Part shown: positions 25,501-39,140 of the stretch, in pieces
How the letters are laid out: each line of letters begins with the position of its first letter
Numbering within the stretch: the first letter of the stretch is position 1
Origin: Pterois miles
Taxonomy: Eukaryota; Chordata; Actinopteri; Perciformes; Scorpaenidae
Assembly: GCA_947000775.1 (NCBI GenBank)
Contig: CAMQGK010000327.1
Coordinates: 17,122,501-17,186,500 of the forward strand
Direction: 5' to 3'
DNA: 64,000 nucleotides
Program-made: the position numbers and the translations under genes
Notes under the pieces: model-generated
Told to the model about the DNA's origin: nothing
Database searches by the model: none
The model's input: only the letters and a program-made list of their open reading frames with translations

Positions 25501-27220
25501 GGGCCGCGATAGAGGAAGGTATGGACTAGAGACAGGAAAAGGAGAGAAAAGAAGAGGAAGGAGACGGGGTTGGTCCTTCAGTTGACCTCCCTCCACATTA
25601 ATGTCCAGCAGGTTTTTTTTCTCCTCAGTCTCCTCAGTCAGAACGACTGTCAGCCGATCTGAGTGTGACTTGCTGCAGCACTGTAAGCCAGCATCAAGCT
25701 ATTTTTAATCTTTTTATGACATGTCAATACCAACACCAAGGACAGGTCATAGTGTAGAATCACAGTAACAGCAGTGCAAGTGTCCTGCCTCAAGCTTTCT
25801 CTGGGTCTGTACATGCAAATCATACCTCTGCAGCAATGTTGAATGACACCAACTTCAATTGACATCGACCTCCCGTCAATCTGCTGTCACTCTTTTAGAT
25901 TTCATGAATGATAATATTCATATTGCTCATGCTAAATTTGAACTGATGTGGTAAAGAATGCAGCACTATAACCTGATGGATGGGATCTTGTTTCTACTTG
26001 TTCCTGAAAATCTGGTGCTGTATGAGTGTCCTACTTGTCTGGCAAAGTTAAAGAGGGTGCAAACACAAGCTGTTCCCCCCGAAATATGAAACGACATGTG
26101 GACAGTTTGGAGGAATCCAAAACTGATTGGACAGAAGCATCAGTCAGAGTGAGACAGCACATCTCTATTTCTAGTCAACATTTTTAAGGAAGTGAACATT
26201 TTGTCCTCAGTGAATGATCATGAATCCACATCTAAGGCAATCAGGAGGTAATGCAGAATGCTGTGTGTATGATTAATTTAAAGGGTCCTATCCCTTAAAG
26301 GACTGAACTATTGTGCATTTCGTTTTTAGTCACACAGTAAAGTAATGCTCAAGTGGTGATTACAGCAGAGGCCTCAAACATGGTCTAAAGATCAACAGTT
26401 ACGTTCACAGTCAGCATTGCAATGTATATGACTGAGCAATTACTTCAGGGTCAAAACTTAGTAAAAAAAAAAAAATCACCAATCAGTATATTTCCTCCTA
26501 TTGGGAGTGGGAAAGCAAACAGCAAATAATGTTTATGTTTTATGACCAAAGACTCAGGAGATATAAATTGAAAAGTTGGCTTGATATGGTGCCAGTAAAA
26601 TAAAGACCATAGAGTCACCAAAACTAACTTTTTTCCTTGAGATTTTGAGTGCATACAGCAAATTTCACACCATTCAGGTCTATGATGATGGAAAATTTCA
26701 TTTTTGAGGTCAGACAAACAAATAAATGGACCTCGGCATCTTGACAGAGGTAATATTAACAGTGAACAAGCCTTATGGGAGAACATAATGTACACTGATG
26801 ACTCCAGAGACAAATAAAAATGTAAAGCTATCCTAATTACTGCTTTCATCGTATGTGATTTTACTGGTTATTAAAGAGTAATTACATCCACCCCTCTGTT
26901 TTAGTGCAGCCAATACACAACATATTAGATGTCTTGTGGCAGGTTAGTCTCACTCCCAAGGTTACAAATACAACACTTGGGCAGTGGCCTTTGACGTCTT
27001 GATACCATTGCACAAGACACCTTTTAGCATCTGTATGAGACGTACTGGGCTTTCAACTAACTCCAATGTAACACAGCATTATGAGACTCAGAGCAATGGG
27101 TATAGTATTGAGAGCAAGAGAGTCCACTAAGAGCAGGAGGGAGTCGTGATGAATGGACTTTTACTCTGGACTGGCGTTTGTTTCCTGTTTGAAACCAAAA
27201 GTTGAATGATTGCGTTATCT
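22535..27220. other. 4.7 kb without a recognised gene
   Basis: Mixed sequence with a poly(A) at 26463-26473 and a C-rich stretch at 25385-25430. Open frames are short, and none has a domain or splice-consistent neighbour. No RNA gene is recognised. Confidence 0.45.
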
Positions 27221-27224
27221 TACG

Positions 27225-27400
27225 TGACGCTATGCCACTGAGTTACATGACGTTACGTCCATAGCATAAGTGGTGTTACAAGCCTGTTTTTTTTCTAAAC
27301 TTAACCAAGTAGTTTTGTTGCCTAAACCTAAGCACCACCATTTTACAGCGTTAACCACATGCACACAAATTGCTGCCACCACAATAATGATTCTGGGGAT
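27225..27400 (-). repeat. GGTTTAGGCAACAAAAC-type dispersed repeat
   Basis: ACCAAGTAGTTTTGTTGCCT (27303-27322) is, on the minus strand, the same word family as ACTTGGTTAGGTTTAAGCAA at 55622-55641. A common fish low-copy tandem/dispersed motif. Confidence 0.55.
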
Positions 27401-27472
27401 GCTTCTGCCCAAGTGACAAAATATGATGAGAGTAGGGATGAGATAACAGTGCTTGCGGAGAGAAAAATGGGA

Positions 27473-27935
27473 AGATTGATACCACTTTTTATGAAGCTGG
27501 ACCCCGAGGACTTTTAGCTTAGCTTAGCATAAAGAATATAAACACAGGGGAAACAGCTAGCCTGGTTCTGTCCAAAAATAAAAATGTCCACATTAAAAAC
27601 AAAGTGAAAAAACAACTACTTGAAGTTTTCATACTATTTCCTGGCTGAGAGCAGTGACTTCCTGGAGTCTTCACTGGTTGCTTTGCAGTGTTACAGTAAC
27701 AAGACTCCAGGAAGTCACTGCTCCTTTTCACTTCAGTTTTTGAACAGATTAAACAATCAAAACGTAACATGGTAAGAAGTGAGCTTTAGAGCTGCTCAAA
27801 GTAAGATTTTTTTTTTTTTTACCTTTTAGAAAGAACCAAACTAGTTGTTTCCCCATGCAGTCTTCATGCCAAGCTAAGCTAACTGTCCCCGGGTTCCAGC
27901 TTCATAATTAACTGACGTAAAAGTGGTATCAATCT
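27473..27935. mobile_element. foldback MITE with a perfect inner palindrome
   Basis: The outer arms AGATTGATACCACTTTT (27473-27489) and AAAAGTGGTATCAATCT (27919-27935) are exact inverted repeats. Next to them are GAAGCTGGA and TCCAGCTTC, and TAGCTTAGCTTAGC against GCTAAGCTAA. In the centre 27648-27670 and 27700-27722 pair perfectly over 23 bp. No coding capacity. Confidence 0.9.
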
Positions 27936-29545
27936 AACTCAGCATGAAAGCAAATAAGCTCATTTACCAAAATGTGGAACTGTTTGTTTAAATATTTATT
28001 GGATTCATTAGATTAACTTCATGTGGACTTAATGATCTCATTAAGTATTGTGAGGCAGCAGAGGGAATGTTTGGTCCTCACCTATAATCACAGCACATTG
28101 CAACTTTGAGTTTGGCGAATGCTTGAATGATGCACCAAAAACTGGCAGTCAGCATAAGAAAAAAATTCAATATGATGCACGTTCATCACAGCCTGATAGT
28201 CAATACCACCTTCGCAAAGTATGAATTCTCAGGTAATTCTAAGTCTATATGTAATTGGCATTCACTGAGCGCCTTGGGTTTTCCTTTAAATGAAATACAC
28301 ATCACTAAACCTCCTGTCCTGTCATCCTCTAGTTAGATGAAACGGCAATGGAAACAGTGACTGCCTGTGACAAATCACCTCTCAGTCTTTAGTCGACAAA
28401 ATGATTCAAGACGCTGGGAGATTGAGCTCAGATTTGTGAGTGACCCTTTCGCATAAGCAGGACCCTGGCTGTGCTGGACTATATAAATGTGTTTTAATGT
28501 AGAGCAGCCAAGCTGGAGAGCCCTGCAGTATAAAATGGCCTTGGCATATATGCTTAGGTTTAAATCACCATAATGGACCTGGATGTGACAGTCATAGGCT
28601 AGAAAAATGAAACCATCCGCCCTCATAATCCCATAACCATTACTGGGATTGCAACAAAACTGAATGGATAGACATTTTGGTTGAGGCAGAGGAAAAAAAA
28701 ACGAAGCTTATATCACACTTTTGTTTGAAACTGACAATATGGCCTGCCTCAGATGTCTTTCCTGAGTAATTATCTGTGTTAGAAGTGATGTAGGAAAATT
28801 GTCTCATAGGTCATATGTCTTTGACCTATAGAAGTCGTTATTGGCCACAGGTTTTGAATTAGCTACGCATGTGGGTAAGATACAGTACCCATGGTGGAGC
28901 TGTTATCGCATCTCACACTGTCAGCAAAAGAGAAAACAACCCTGACAGGGTGCAATAATAGGTCATTAGTTAAAAAAACAATGTGCAGATATTTCAACCC
29001 TGTGGAGCCATATTTAATCTAGACAATAACAAACAATAGACAGCATTATCATACTTTTATGATTTAGTTTTCTCTTGTAGTCACCGCTGGCTTATATTCA
29101 GGGTTTTGTATTATGGATATATTTACGTGTTTCCATCAGTGTTTTTTGTCTTTTTATGTTGTTTTGTTTACTCTTTAATCGCAAACCGCTTTGAGTTATT
29201 ATATCTCATTGAAAAATGAGACTGAGCCATCTCAACCACTCGGTTTAGGTAAGTTATGCTAAAAATAGACAATAGATATCGCTGTCTCTTTAAATAGCAT
29301 GCTTTTTCAGTCTCCTTACAGGAAGTTGGCAACAAAAAAGTCATTTCAGACATGAGGACTCTTTAGGGCTCACTTTCAAAGGTAGGGCTATTTTGTTATA
29401 TATTTATTTAGATATATCTTTATATGTACTCGATATACAGTATCATAGTTTCTGATGCCTTACTGGCCAGAACTACATCTTATAAACTTGATAATAAAAA
29501 ATGAGGGTTCAAATAATTTTCGAAAAACATGCTCTACCAAGCCCT
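27936..29545. other. no gene recognised
   Basis: A/T-rich unique sequence with nothing identifiable. Confidence 0.45.
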
Positions 29546-29655
29546 GCAATGGTCTAGCAACCTGTCTAGGGTGCACCCCACCTTCACTCAATGTCAGCAG
29601 GGATCAGCCCCCCCACCTCCCGCAACCCTGAATAGGATAATGGATGGATGCTCTA
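29545..29655 (+). mobile_element. LINE-type 3' tail fragment
   Basis: CTGTCTAGGGTGCACCCCAC, TGTCAGCAGGGATCAGCCCC and AACCCTGAATAGGATAATGG followed by ATGGATG match the 3' end typical of a widespread fish non-LTR retrotransposon. Only the last ~110 bases are present (5' truncated). Confidence 0.75.
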
Positions 29656-29719
29656 CCAAACAAATAAAAAAAAAAAAAAAGGTCATTCATTATGGTTAAT
29701 ATGATACATTTAATGTTAT

Positions 29720-29949
<230 letters not shown>

Positions 29950-31920
29950 ATATAGATATTCCTTTATTGGTTCCCCCACAGTGTCGAAATTCACACATTA
30001 CAGCAGCAAAGTGGATAGTGCAATAAAGACAAGAAGCATAGATTTAAAAACAGTATTAATACAATAAAATAAATAAATTAGCATATACATAATAGAAAAA
30101 GTAAGGAAAGCCAGAAGTATGTCCTTTATATCAATAAATAAGTTTGTTGTGAATGTGACTGTGATTGTGGTTTTACTGGGAGCAGTGCTGGTTGTGGAGT
30201 CTAACAGCTATATATAGATATATATATAGATAGATAGATAGATAAGATATGATCCTATAGTAGGAAAATAATAGTAAAATAATTTTATGAAATAAAAACT
30301 AATAACATATATCTGGAATAAATACATGTCTATAGTACGAGTACTGGTAATGGTAACAAATGACATGTGTTGGTGCACTGACCTATTACTAGCATGATAG
30401 CCATATGCTTTACATTTTTCTTTTACTATAAAGTAACGTCTCAACCATTTGGTAGAGGCTTATAACTGTGGCGTTTGTTTTAAAAAAGAAAAAAAAAACA
30501 TTTATTATTATTATTGTCCCAGGGGCATAAAAAATGCAAAGCATTTTTCGATTGATTTTTGTCTTAGTGAGGATGTTTAAGGGTTAAAAAGTTATATTGC
30601 CTCTTGGAGTAACTTTATGATGGAGCACAGTTGCAGCATATCTGTAAGTTGGTAGCAATAGTTTCAAGTGTTGATAAATTTTAAAAATATTAATCTCAGT
30701 TCTCATACCAAACCTGCAACAATGGGACTGGACCCCAGACACGTGTTAAACTATCTGAAGTGTATCATGTAAACAACCATGACAAAGTCCTTCCCTATTT
30801 TCTAGAATCTTAGTCAATGGCCGTGTGACAATGACAGCCCTGCTCCTTCGGTTTGGAAAGCCAGACATGTACGTTACTTCCTGTTCATAAGAGGAATCTC
30901 TGAAAAAAACCCAGCAGCTAAACATACAGTGGTGTCCAGACATGCCTAAGATAGCTCCGAGCAGTTCTCCATTATGAGCGCTCAAGTATGCACCTCCAGT
31001 ACATCTACTTACTGACAAAGGAAAAGGAGAAGTGGGGAAGTGTGTAGTGCGTGTGCTACACTCATTCCAAAGGATGGGCCTGACCACAGCCATTCACAAC
31101 TTGCCTTCATTAACCACAGACACCATCTCCACTTATATTAGACTACAATCAAAGAGGTGACTAGTGATCCCGTCTGTAGCTGTAGTGGCTGCTGCAGGGT
31201 TCAACGCGTCTGAGTAACAAAACTTGTATCAACAGAGTGTGCACAAAATGAGTGTTTACAGCTATTAAAAGCTGCCCGATTCAAGTTATGGCTCATAGAA
31301 AAACTCAGAAAATAGATAATGATAGTGTAGGGAACTTATGATGCCAGTTGTGCACATTTCCCCGGATATGTCAAACATGAATTATATGTTGTAAAAGGAG
31401 AGGATTAAGTGTGCAGCTTTGAGGGAAGAGCTTGGGTTTACAGCCTTGAGTTTTATGTATTGCAGAGATTCACCCCAGAGTTCCCTGCACTTCTCTTGGT
31501 TTACGTGTCTTGTTAGTGTCCATGTCTATATTAATATCTGAAGCTCTTTTTTTTTCCAAATGGCAGCATTCCTGGTGTCTAGACAAACAGAAATGACAAG
31601 ATTGAGCCCACAGCTTGGAGAGCCTTAGATGTGATTTGTACCTGTCAACTTCTGGTTCATCATTTACATGTCATTCTTTTTATGAAGGGTTCTCAGAAAC
31701 GGTTTCTGGCCATGCCAAGATATAGCCTGACTCCCGGGCCAAACCACTGGTTGTAAACATTATAGAAATTGGCATTAAGTACAGCACTCATACTGAAAAC
31801 CCACTCTTGTCATTTATCATATCGTCAGTACTGTTGGCAAAGATTTCTTGGCCCTTGACAGCAGTGCATCATACTAAAGCAATACACCAATAGCAGAAAA
31901 CAGGAGGACAACCATAACAT
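29950..31920. other. no gene recognised
   Basis: A/T-rich sequence with (TAGA)n at 30215-30245 and short A runs. No gene. Confidence 0.45.
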
Positions 31921-31923
31921 TAT

Positions 31924-31925
<2 letters not shown>

Positions 31926-32010
<85 letters not shown>
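31926..32010. repeat. G38 homopolymer joined to a (TG)n tract
   Basis: Thirty-eight consecutive G (31926-31963), then TG repeats to 32010. Confidence 0.97.
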
Positions 32011-32011
<1 letters not shown>

Positions 32012-32485
32012 ACAAATAGCCGCGCTTTCTGAAGTGGAACATAAGGAAAAAGAGCAAAACAAAACACGACAGCAATATCTCAATCTGTGCAAATGTAAAA
32101 GCAGCATGTGTCTGTTTACAAGACGCGAGCAATGATCATTTGCTGTGCAACACGCGAGCGAGGAGCAAGCCGCTCATAAATCTGAGCACAAGACGTTGTA
32201 GTAATGCTCTCCGCAGACATGTTGTGGCTACTCAGTACGTGCAGTGTCACAGGGCCAGATGTAGTGCCGCAATAAATTACAATCGTACATTTCCAGAGAA
32301 GATGTGAAGTGAAAGCAAATTTTTTTCTGGGTGCTGCTTTCAACCTGTTTAGAGCTTTTATGTTTTTATTTGTACATTTTCTTTTTAAAAGAAAGATCAA
32401 ACAGAAAAATCAAGTAAATAGAAACTAGAGATCATCTGGCACCACATCTCACACCAGCCCTGGTGCCAAAGCAGGCCAGTTTCTG

Positions 32486-32805
32486 CTAGGGATGTCACGA
32501 TACCAGAAATTTAATAGTCAATACCAACACCATTGAAATCCAATTCCATACCTTGGAAAAAAAAACAAAAGTAAAATAATAAATCCCACATACTTCAACA
32601 TACACACAATTGCCATTTGACAGCTGTTTTTTGTTAGAAAGCTGGTCATAATTCCCTCTCTACTATGAAAACATCTCCTTCAAACAGCTGGATTTATTCC
32701 ATTTGAACACACCATGATAACTTTTGAGATTGAATTCACCTTGGCCTAATACCCAACTTTGGCATTGACTTGGTACTAAAGTATTGCGTCTCCTGACATC
32801 ACTAG
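32486..32805. mobile_element. hAT-like MITE (CTAGGGATGTCA ends)
   Basis: Starts CTAGGGATGTCACGATACC and ends CTCCTGACATCACTAG, imperfect inverted ends. The interior is a GATACC/TACCAA-rich body like other fish copies. No clear target-site duplication. Confidence 0.7.
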
Positions 32806-32859
32806 CCAGTGGTCCCTTCCTGACTTCCTACCCCCCTACGTCTGACACCCTCGCTTGGC

Positions 32860-33312
32860 TCACACCATGGATGTAAAAAAAGACCTGGATATAGTTCAGT
32901 CCTATGAGAGTTGCTCAGTGGTGCATGAAGCCAAAATGGCTCGACTGCAGAGAAATAAAGTACCTGGATCTTCTTCCACATCCATTGGGCCCATAGAGCA
33001 GGCACAGTAGCGTTTCCTTTAACTCCGCCTCCCAGCCCTCAGTCTGGCCTCAGTCTGGTTCTCATTCACATGAACGGAGGAGGAGAAATAAGTCTGGTTT
33101 CAGCTATTACTGTATTTAAAACTTTTAGGACTTGATGATTTAAATTAGGGCGATTCAAGTGTTTGTACTGGGAAGTTGATTTACCTAAAAAGAAAATATC
33201 TGCTGAGTTACAGACATCTCTTTCCCAATGTAAGTCTATGGGAAAAACTCTTCTGGACTCTTTAGGCCCAAAGGCACCATTGTAACACTGCTGTTTGGCC
33301 ATTACGAACATT
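32860..33312. repeat. dispersed fish repeat
   Basis: GCATGAAGCCAAAATGGCTC, ATTGGGCCCATAGAGCAGGC and CTTTAGGCCCAAAGGCACCA resemble a dispersed percomorph repeat known to me; class uncertain. Confidence 0.5.
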
Positions 33313-35550
33313 TGTATCTGCAGTGTTCCTGGAGGCTTGGATCACACCCATCTTCAAACTTGGCCTTCATTTTGATCTTAACACCTGTAAAGTTTCATCA
33401 CTGTGTCTTGCTCCGGTGAGAGGCGATCGCTATGACATCTGTCCACAGAGAGACAGACAGAAATATAAACACCTGGCGAAGGACCCAAAACTGCCTCTAT
33501 GTTCGCTCCCGCTACTGAATGTGCCTCCAGGACCACATTTTACCCAGATGACTCACACACAGACTCACAAGGTGAAAACAATACCACCATCTCTGTTGCA
33601 GCTGGTAGTAAAATATGTGCAGGTGAGGTAGAAACCCACTACGGGTTTATCTACAAACCTCACGTAAAAAGAAATATATACATAAAAAAACAATAATGCA
33701 CAATAAAACAGCAATAAAAATGCATATATTTTGCCTATATTATATCTGATTAGCAAACAAAATCAAATTATTCATTTGTAGATATGGAAATGGATAATTA
33801 CATGTGCTTATATTACAAGTTAGGCTGCTATAGATGACAAAAAATGTCAAAATCAAGACTATTCAATACAAAACTTTCTGACATAAAAGCACTTTTGAGT
33901 CTCATTTTGTATATAGACAACGACAGAGAATCAGTCAGTAACTACAAGTCTTCTGGTCCATATTCATCTGTATTCATGTCTTTGTCTGTATTCATGTATA
34001 CTTCATTTTAAAAAATATTGGTACATGTTGCATGTTAAGATCTTAAATAGCCAATACATTACATTTCAAGAAAAGCAGAGCAATTTACATCACATCTGTG
34101 AGAAAGTTGTTCAGGCAAAATGTTTTAGCAGAAGACACCAGCAGTTTTATACGGTAGGGGTGCATTTATACAGTATAATGTATATAAAAGCTGCACTCTG
34201 TAATGTGGTGTGCCAAATGCCATTCAGATTTTTTTTTTTTTTTTTTTAAGTTTAACACTCATCACACAGTGTGCTTATGTTACTTTGCCCATCTGTGGTG
34301 ACTTTGCAACCAGGAAAGAGGAAGGAAAATCAGCTCTTACTCACTGCCGTTAAATACACACTCTGGATTTGAACCCTGTTAGGTTACGGTTGGGGCCCTT
34401 CCTGTAAGTGCAGAGGTGTCCAACACACTGTAGGGTGTACTTTGGCAAATCAACGCTCACTATGGATGTTTTTTAGATAAAAATTTTACCTCATGTGTAG
34501 TTAAAGTGTAGAAAGGATTTGAATGTGAGCCTGAATCACACCGCTAAGATTTATGAACTGATCCCGCGGAAAAGTTAAAGCTATTTACATACATTGTGCA
34601 TTGCACCAGCATCAGGTTTTCTCTTTAATGAAGTATAGACTGCTTAATGACCTGATGTCTGTCGCTGTAGAGATGGTCTGAAGTGCTCTGACTATTGTTG
34701 ACAGACACTGCAGCTAATGGTGCTTTACTCAGTAGCACAGAATCCATCAAGATAAGCCTTCAGACTGCCATTGAACCATGCCACACCACAGGGTTTTAAA
34801 GTTGTTCAACAACTAGGGTGAGCCCATCCCACTGACACTGCCAATCAGTCGTGCTGCAGCTATACTTTTTTTTTTCCTATACCGCCGGTTTGTATCATAA
34901 TTCATCTCCTAAACTATGTGATGCTGCTTTTTCATCTTTGAGCTCACACGTGCACATCGGCCAAGCCGCAGCTGACGCCAGAGAGCTACTGTAGGCAAAG
35001 AAAACACAGCGTACTATTACTACTTTCCCCCCGTGCAGTCTGCTCGCGCTTGCCCCACAGCCCGCCTGCCCCCAAAAGACAGTCTGCTTCTGATTATGTG
35101 CGATCATCCTCGAGCTCGCCAGCTAGATTCCAGACTCACGGGAGTCATTTTTCTCTTTAAATCTGGCCCCCGTTCAAAGGGAATTACACTGTAGCTTGTC
35201 TAAGCCATTGTTAATTGCACTCATGGCAGCTACCAGCACTCAGCAATACTCCAGCTCTACTTGTTATATGGAGTTTTTTTTTTTTTTTTTTTTTTTACTT
35301 GTCATTATCATTTCCATACTATCCAGTCCACATAATGGAGACTCTATTTTCACTGCCAAAAGATATGCATTCAACGGTACCACTCATCAGACTCTGTTAA
35401 TTTTAAAAGCTCCATCAAGTATCATAATGACACATTATCATTACAAATGAAAACATAATTTATCAATGTAAGCTCACGCTGTCCATTATTCTGCCAACTG
35501 CTTCAGTGCTCCTATTAGGAAATCACCACAGTTGGCAGCCGAAGATGAGT
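33313..35550. other. no gene recognised
   Basis: Poly(T) runs at about 34231-34248 and 35274-35296. About 34880-35170 is GC-richer and non-repetitive. No gene. Confidence 0.45.
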
Positions 35551-35555
35551 CAGAT

Positions 35556-36451
35556 TTAAAGGGGACATATCATGCTCATTTCCTTGTATTTTGGGTTTCT
35601 GCTTGTACAATTTAGTTTAAGTTTATGTTTTAAAGTTCAAAAAACACATTATTTATTTCGTACTGTCTGTCTGAATATACCTGCATTCCGTCTCTGTCTG
35701 AAACGCTCCATTTTGATGCCTGTCTCTTTAAGACTCCCTCCTGAAAAAGCCCAGTCTGCTCTGATTGGCTTGTTAGAAATATATGACGTACCTTTGCAAA
35801 AGTTGTGGGTGATATATTAGGCTTGTTCGAGATGAACTGCGCCTGCGCCTTTGAAAATATATGTAGAAATGTGTGTGCATATGGCATTTGAGTTTATTCT
35901 TGTACAGCACATTATAATGAGCACTCATTTTGATAAGTGCTTATAAATAACCTTCCTTACTGTTATTATCAACTGCTCAAAATACATATATAATAGCCTG
36001 GAATCTAGTGTTAAATATTTCAATTACAGAGAAAGTTAGGACTTTCTACAACACATGGTGTTTGTTGTCAAAACTGAGCCAATCAGCTCTTTGATCAGGT
36101 GACAGTCAGGCATTTCCCATCATGCACTGGATCTTGCAGTTGGTGGAGAGCAACTGGCTCTATAAACTGCAGCCGCCTCGATCTTATGAGGTTATTGTTG
36201 CCCACATATGCATGACGAACGGTCACAAATCTAACCGGCGCCAATCGCTGCTGATTGATTCTGTGCTGGCCGGGCTCATCTCGAATAAGCCTGTTGTAGT
36301 CTGCATGTGACATAGGAAGGGGAGCCCCATCTGAATGCACTGTTGAATCACGTTTTCTGATATAGACAACCCACAAAAAAGTAGGCACTCCAGATACCCA
36401 GATGTTCACAAGCACTGAAGAAGTGAGTTTTTCATGATATGTCACCTTTAA
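35556..36451. mobile_element. full-length TTAA-flanked MITE (piggyBac-like insertion signature)
   Basis: Element 35560-36447 (888 bp) between TTAA (35556-35559) and TTAA (36448-36451). Terminal inverted repeats AGGGGACATATCATG and (right end, reversed) AGGTGACATATCATG differ at one of 15 positions. No transposase frame. Related copies: 5083-5365, 8950-9120 and, more distantly, 45838-46175. A TTAA duplication is typical of the piggyBac superfamily. Confidence 0.9.
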
Positions 36452-37440
36452 TGCTTACCAATAAATGTATATATATCTGTGTGCATATTATTTAAATTCT
36501 ATAATGTGTCAGGTGTATCTATAACAACACCTCCATGTGTTTTTTTTTTTTACCTTTCTGTATCAGTTTTATCAGTTTATGACCCCCAAACATAGTCATA
36601 CAATGGGAACTATTACTTTGATAAATGGTAATAGGAGTGCAATTAAGGCAATAAGCTGAAAATTGAACCCCAGTATTTTCCCTTAACGCAGGCAAAGCAT
36701 ATAAGGCACCGTGCCCGCAGATTCACGGGGGACTGACTTGATACAAAGTGGTGGAAATCAGAGACGAGGAACACGGCGTGTTTGTGCTCTCAGTGGTTCA
36801 GGATGGTTATTTTGGGCAAATCTGTGAAACCGTATTTCCCTCAAACATGAGGAAAACGCATTTGGAAGTGAAATTTGATAGCGTTCGTGTTTTGATTTTC
36901 ATCACAGGGATACGCTGAATGTTTGAATAATGTCGATGATGATATAATAACACTGTTGCCAGCATTAACGAGGAAGGACATTATAGTCCTATCAGTAGAA
37001 GTGCTGCAATGGGATACTTTGTTGTTGGTGTAGGAGACCTCCTCTTCCTCCCTTTCCTCTGTGGGGAAGTCACAGGTCACGGTCAGCTACAGAAAAACAT
37101 GGGGGAAATGATATTCACTGCATGTATCCTAATAATACACAGTAGCTCCCACTGTGCAATGGTAAGTTTATAACTGGCAAACTAGCAAGAATGATAGAAT
37201 TCCATCAGGTTTATTGATCATTCAAAGGAACTACCATGTAGTGACATTTAACCATGTATGGTCATTCAGAAAATATCAATTCAGTGTCAAAACTGAAGCA
37301 ATCGTGGAAGAAAAACTGGCAATTTAACATCTAACTTTCCATGACAACTAGGCAAACTCCATCTGCTGAGGAAGAGTGAAGAGTAGTGGGCCAGACTGAA
37401 AGCTCCAGAACAGCAACAAAATGGACTGAGTGTTTTATTA
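36452..37440. other. no gene recognised
   Basis: Short T run at 36540-36550, otherwise unique A/T-rich sequence. Confidence 0.45.
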
Positions 37441-37456
37441 AATATTTTCATTTATA

Positions 37457-37474
37457 TTTTTTTTTTTTTTTTTT

Positions 37475-37561
<87 letters not shown>

Positions 37562-37575
37562 GTGTATATACGTAT
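37457..37575. repeat. poly(T) and (AT)n tract
   Basis: T run at 37458-37475 and AT/TACATA repeat to about 37570. Confidence 0.95.
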
Positions 37576-37596
37576 ATGATAATAACATGTTAATGC

Positions 37597-38240
37597 AAAG
37601 TTGTTTTAACACCACAAATTTCTTTAACGCATTAACACAATTTGTGAATTTTAGGTTGTAGCAGGCTCCATTTTAATGCTACAGTGAAGCTACTGGCATC
37701 ATATGAAACTAGAAAATGTAAGAAAGCCCTCGGTACAATCATGTCACCAGCCTGTCGTGAAGGAGGTTAAATGGCGCTCCAAATTTACACCACATTTTGG
37801 GGAGGAAAAACTGGCATGACCATTTTCAAAAGGGTCCCTTGACCTCTGACCTCAAGATATGTGAATGTAAATGGGTTCTGTGGGTACCCACGAGTCTCCC
37901 CTTTACAGACATGCCCACTTTATGATAATCACATGCAGTTTGGGGCAAGTCATAGTCAAGTCAGCACACTGACACACTGACATATTATAATTTGAGTATA
38001 TTTTTTTATGCTAAACAATATTTTATGCTATTTTCTGCACAATACTTGTCATTGTTCTGTGTTTCTAATAGATTTCCAATAACAAATATATACATACACA
38101 GCATATTTGCCCACTCCCATGTCCATAAGAGTATTAAATACTTGACAAATCTCCCTTTAAGGTACATTTTGACAGGGAAAAAAGTGTGATTAATTTGCGA
38201 TTAATCGTGATAAACATACAATTAATCACAATTAAGCATA
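37597..38240 (+). mobile_element. hAT-type MITE, second copy
   Basis: Shares with 12240-12796 the words TTGACCTCTGACCTCAAGAT, TACTTGACAAATCTCCC and GATTAAT-rich ends. It is longer internally (a segment at 37655-37790 absent from the first copy). The terminal TAGGGCTG ends are lost. Confidence 0.85.
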
Positions 38241-38463
38241 CACTTATATGTTTATATACACTTTTTATATAGGCAACTTAGGACCAATTAGCATCTATTG
38301 TGACTTGTATAAACAATTTTAGAATTTCTATGTGATTATAGGAATAAATAAAATATTAACACAGTTTTAATGACTATTAATGTTATCTTTAAAATGGAAT
38401 ATAACGTTGGATGGCTGATGTAAAATACTACACACAATTGCGACTGTAGAGTGAACTTTGGGG

Positions 38464-39016
<553 letters not shown>

Positions 39017-39140
39017 ATGCAGGATACCTTCTGCCTGAGCGTCAATTCCAAGTTGAGCTTTGGAGCAGCAGCCGGTGTGAAGGAGCGGGGACTCCAGCTT
39101 CTCACCTCTCTCACCGCCGATATGAAGTCTGCAGAAGAAG
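39017..39140 (+). CDS. nfatc1: nfatc1 exon 1A, alternative first coding exon (isoform A)
   Basis: Encodes 41 codons plus one base, starting MQDTFC and ending in MKSAEE. The MKSAEE end matches the mammalian NFATc1/A exon 1, which is made from the inducible P1 promoter. The middle also follows the mammalian pattern of a short K-L-S-F-G-A-A-A-like stretch. The donor at 39141 is GTGAGA. It ends in phase 1 (one G), which with AT of exon 3 gives Asp, as needed. I chose the ATG at 39017 because it opens the frame. Its context is weak (T at -3), while the in-frame ATG of MKSAEE has G at -3 and could also be used. It lies about 300 bp downstream of a TATA-like box. The N-terminal sequence before MKSAEE is diverged from mammals. 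Confidence 0.9.

Noticed and set aside
26451..26849. 132-codon minus-strand frame
   Set aside because: A/T-rich, no domain, starts within ordinary intergenic sequence and has no splice or promoter support.
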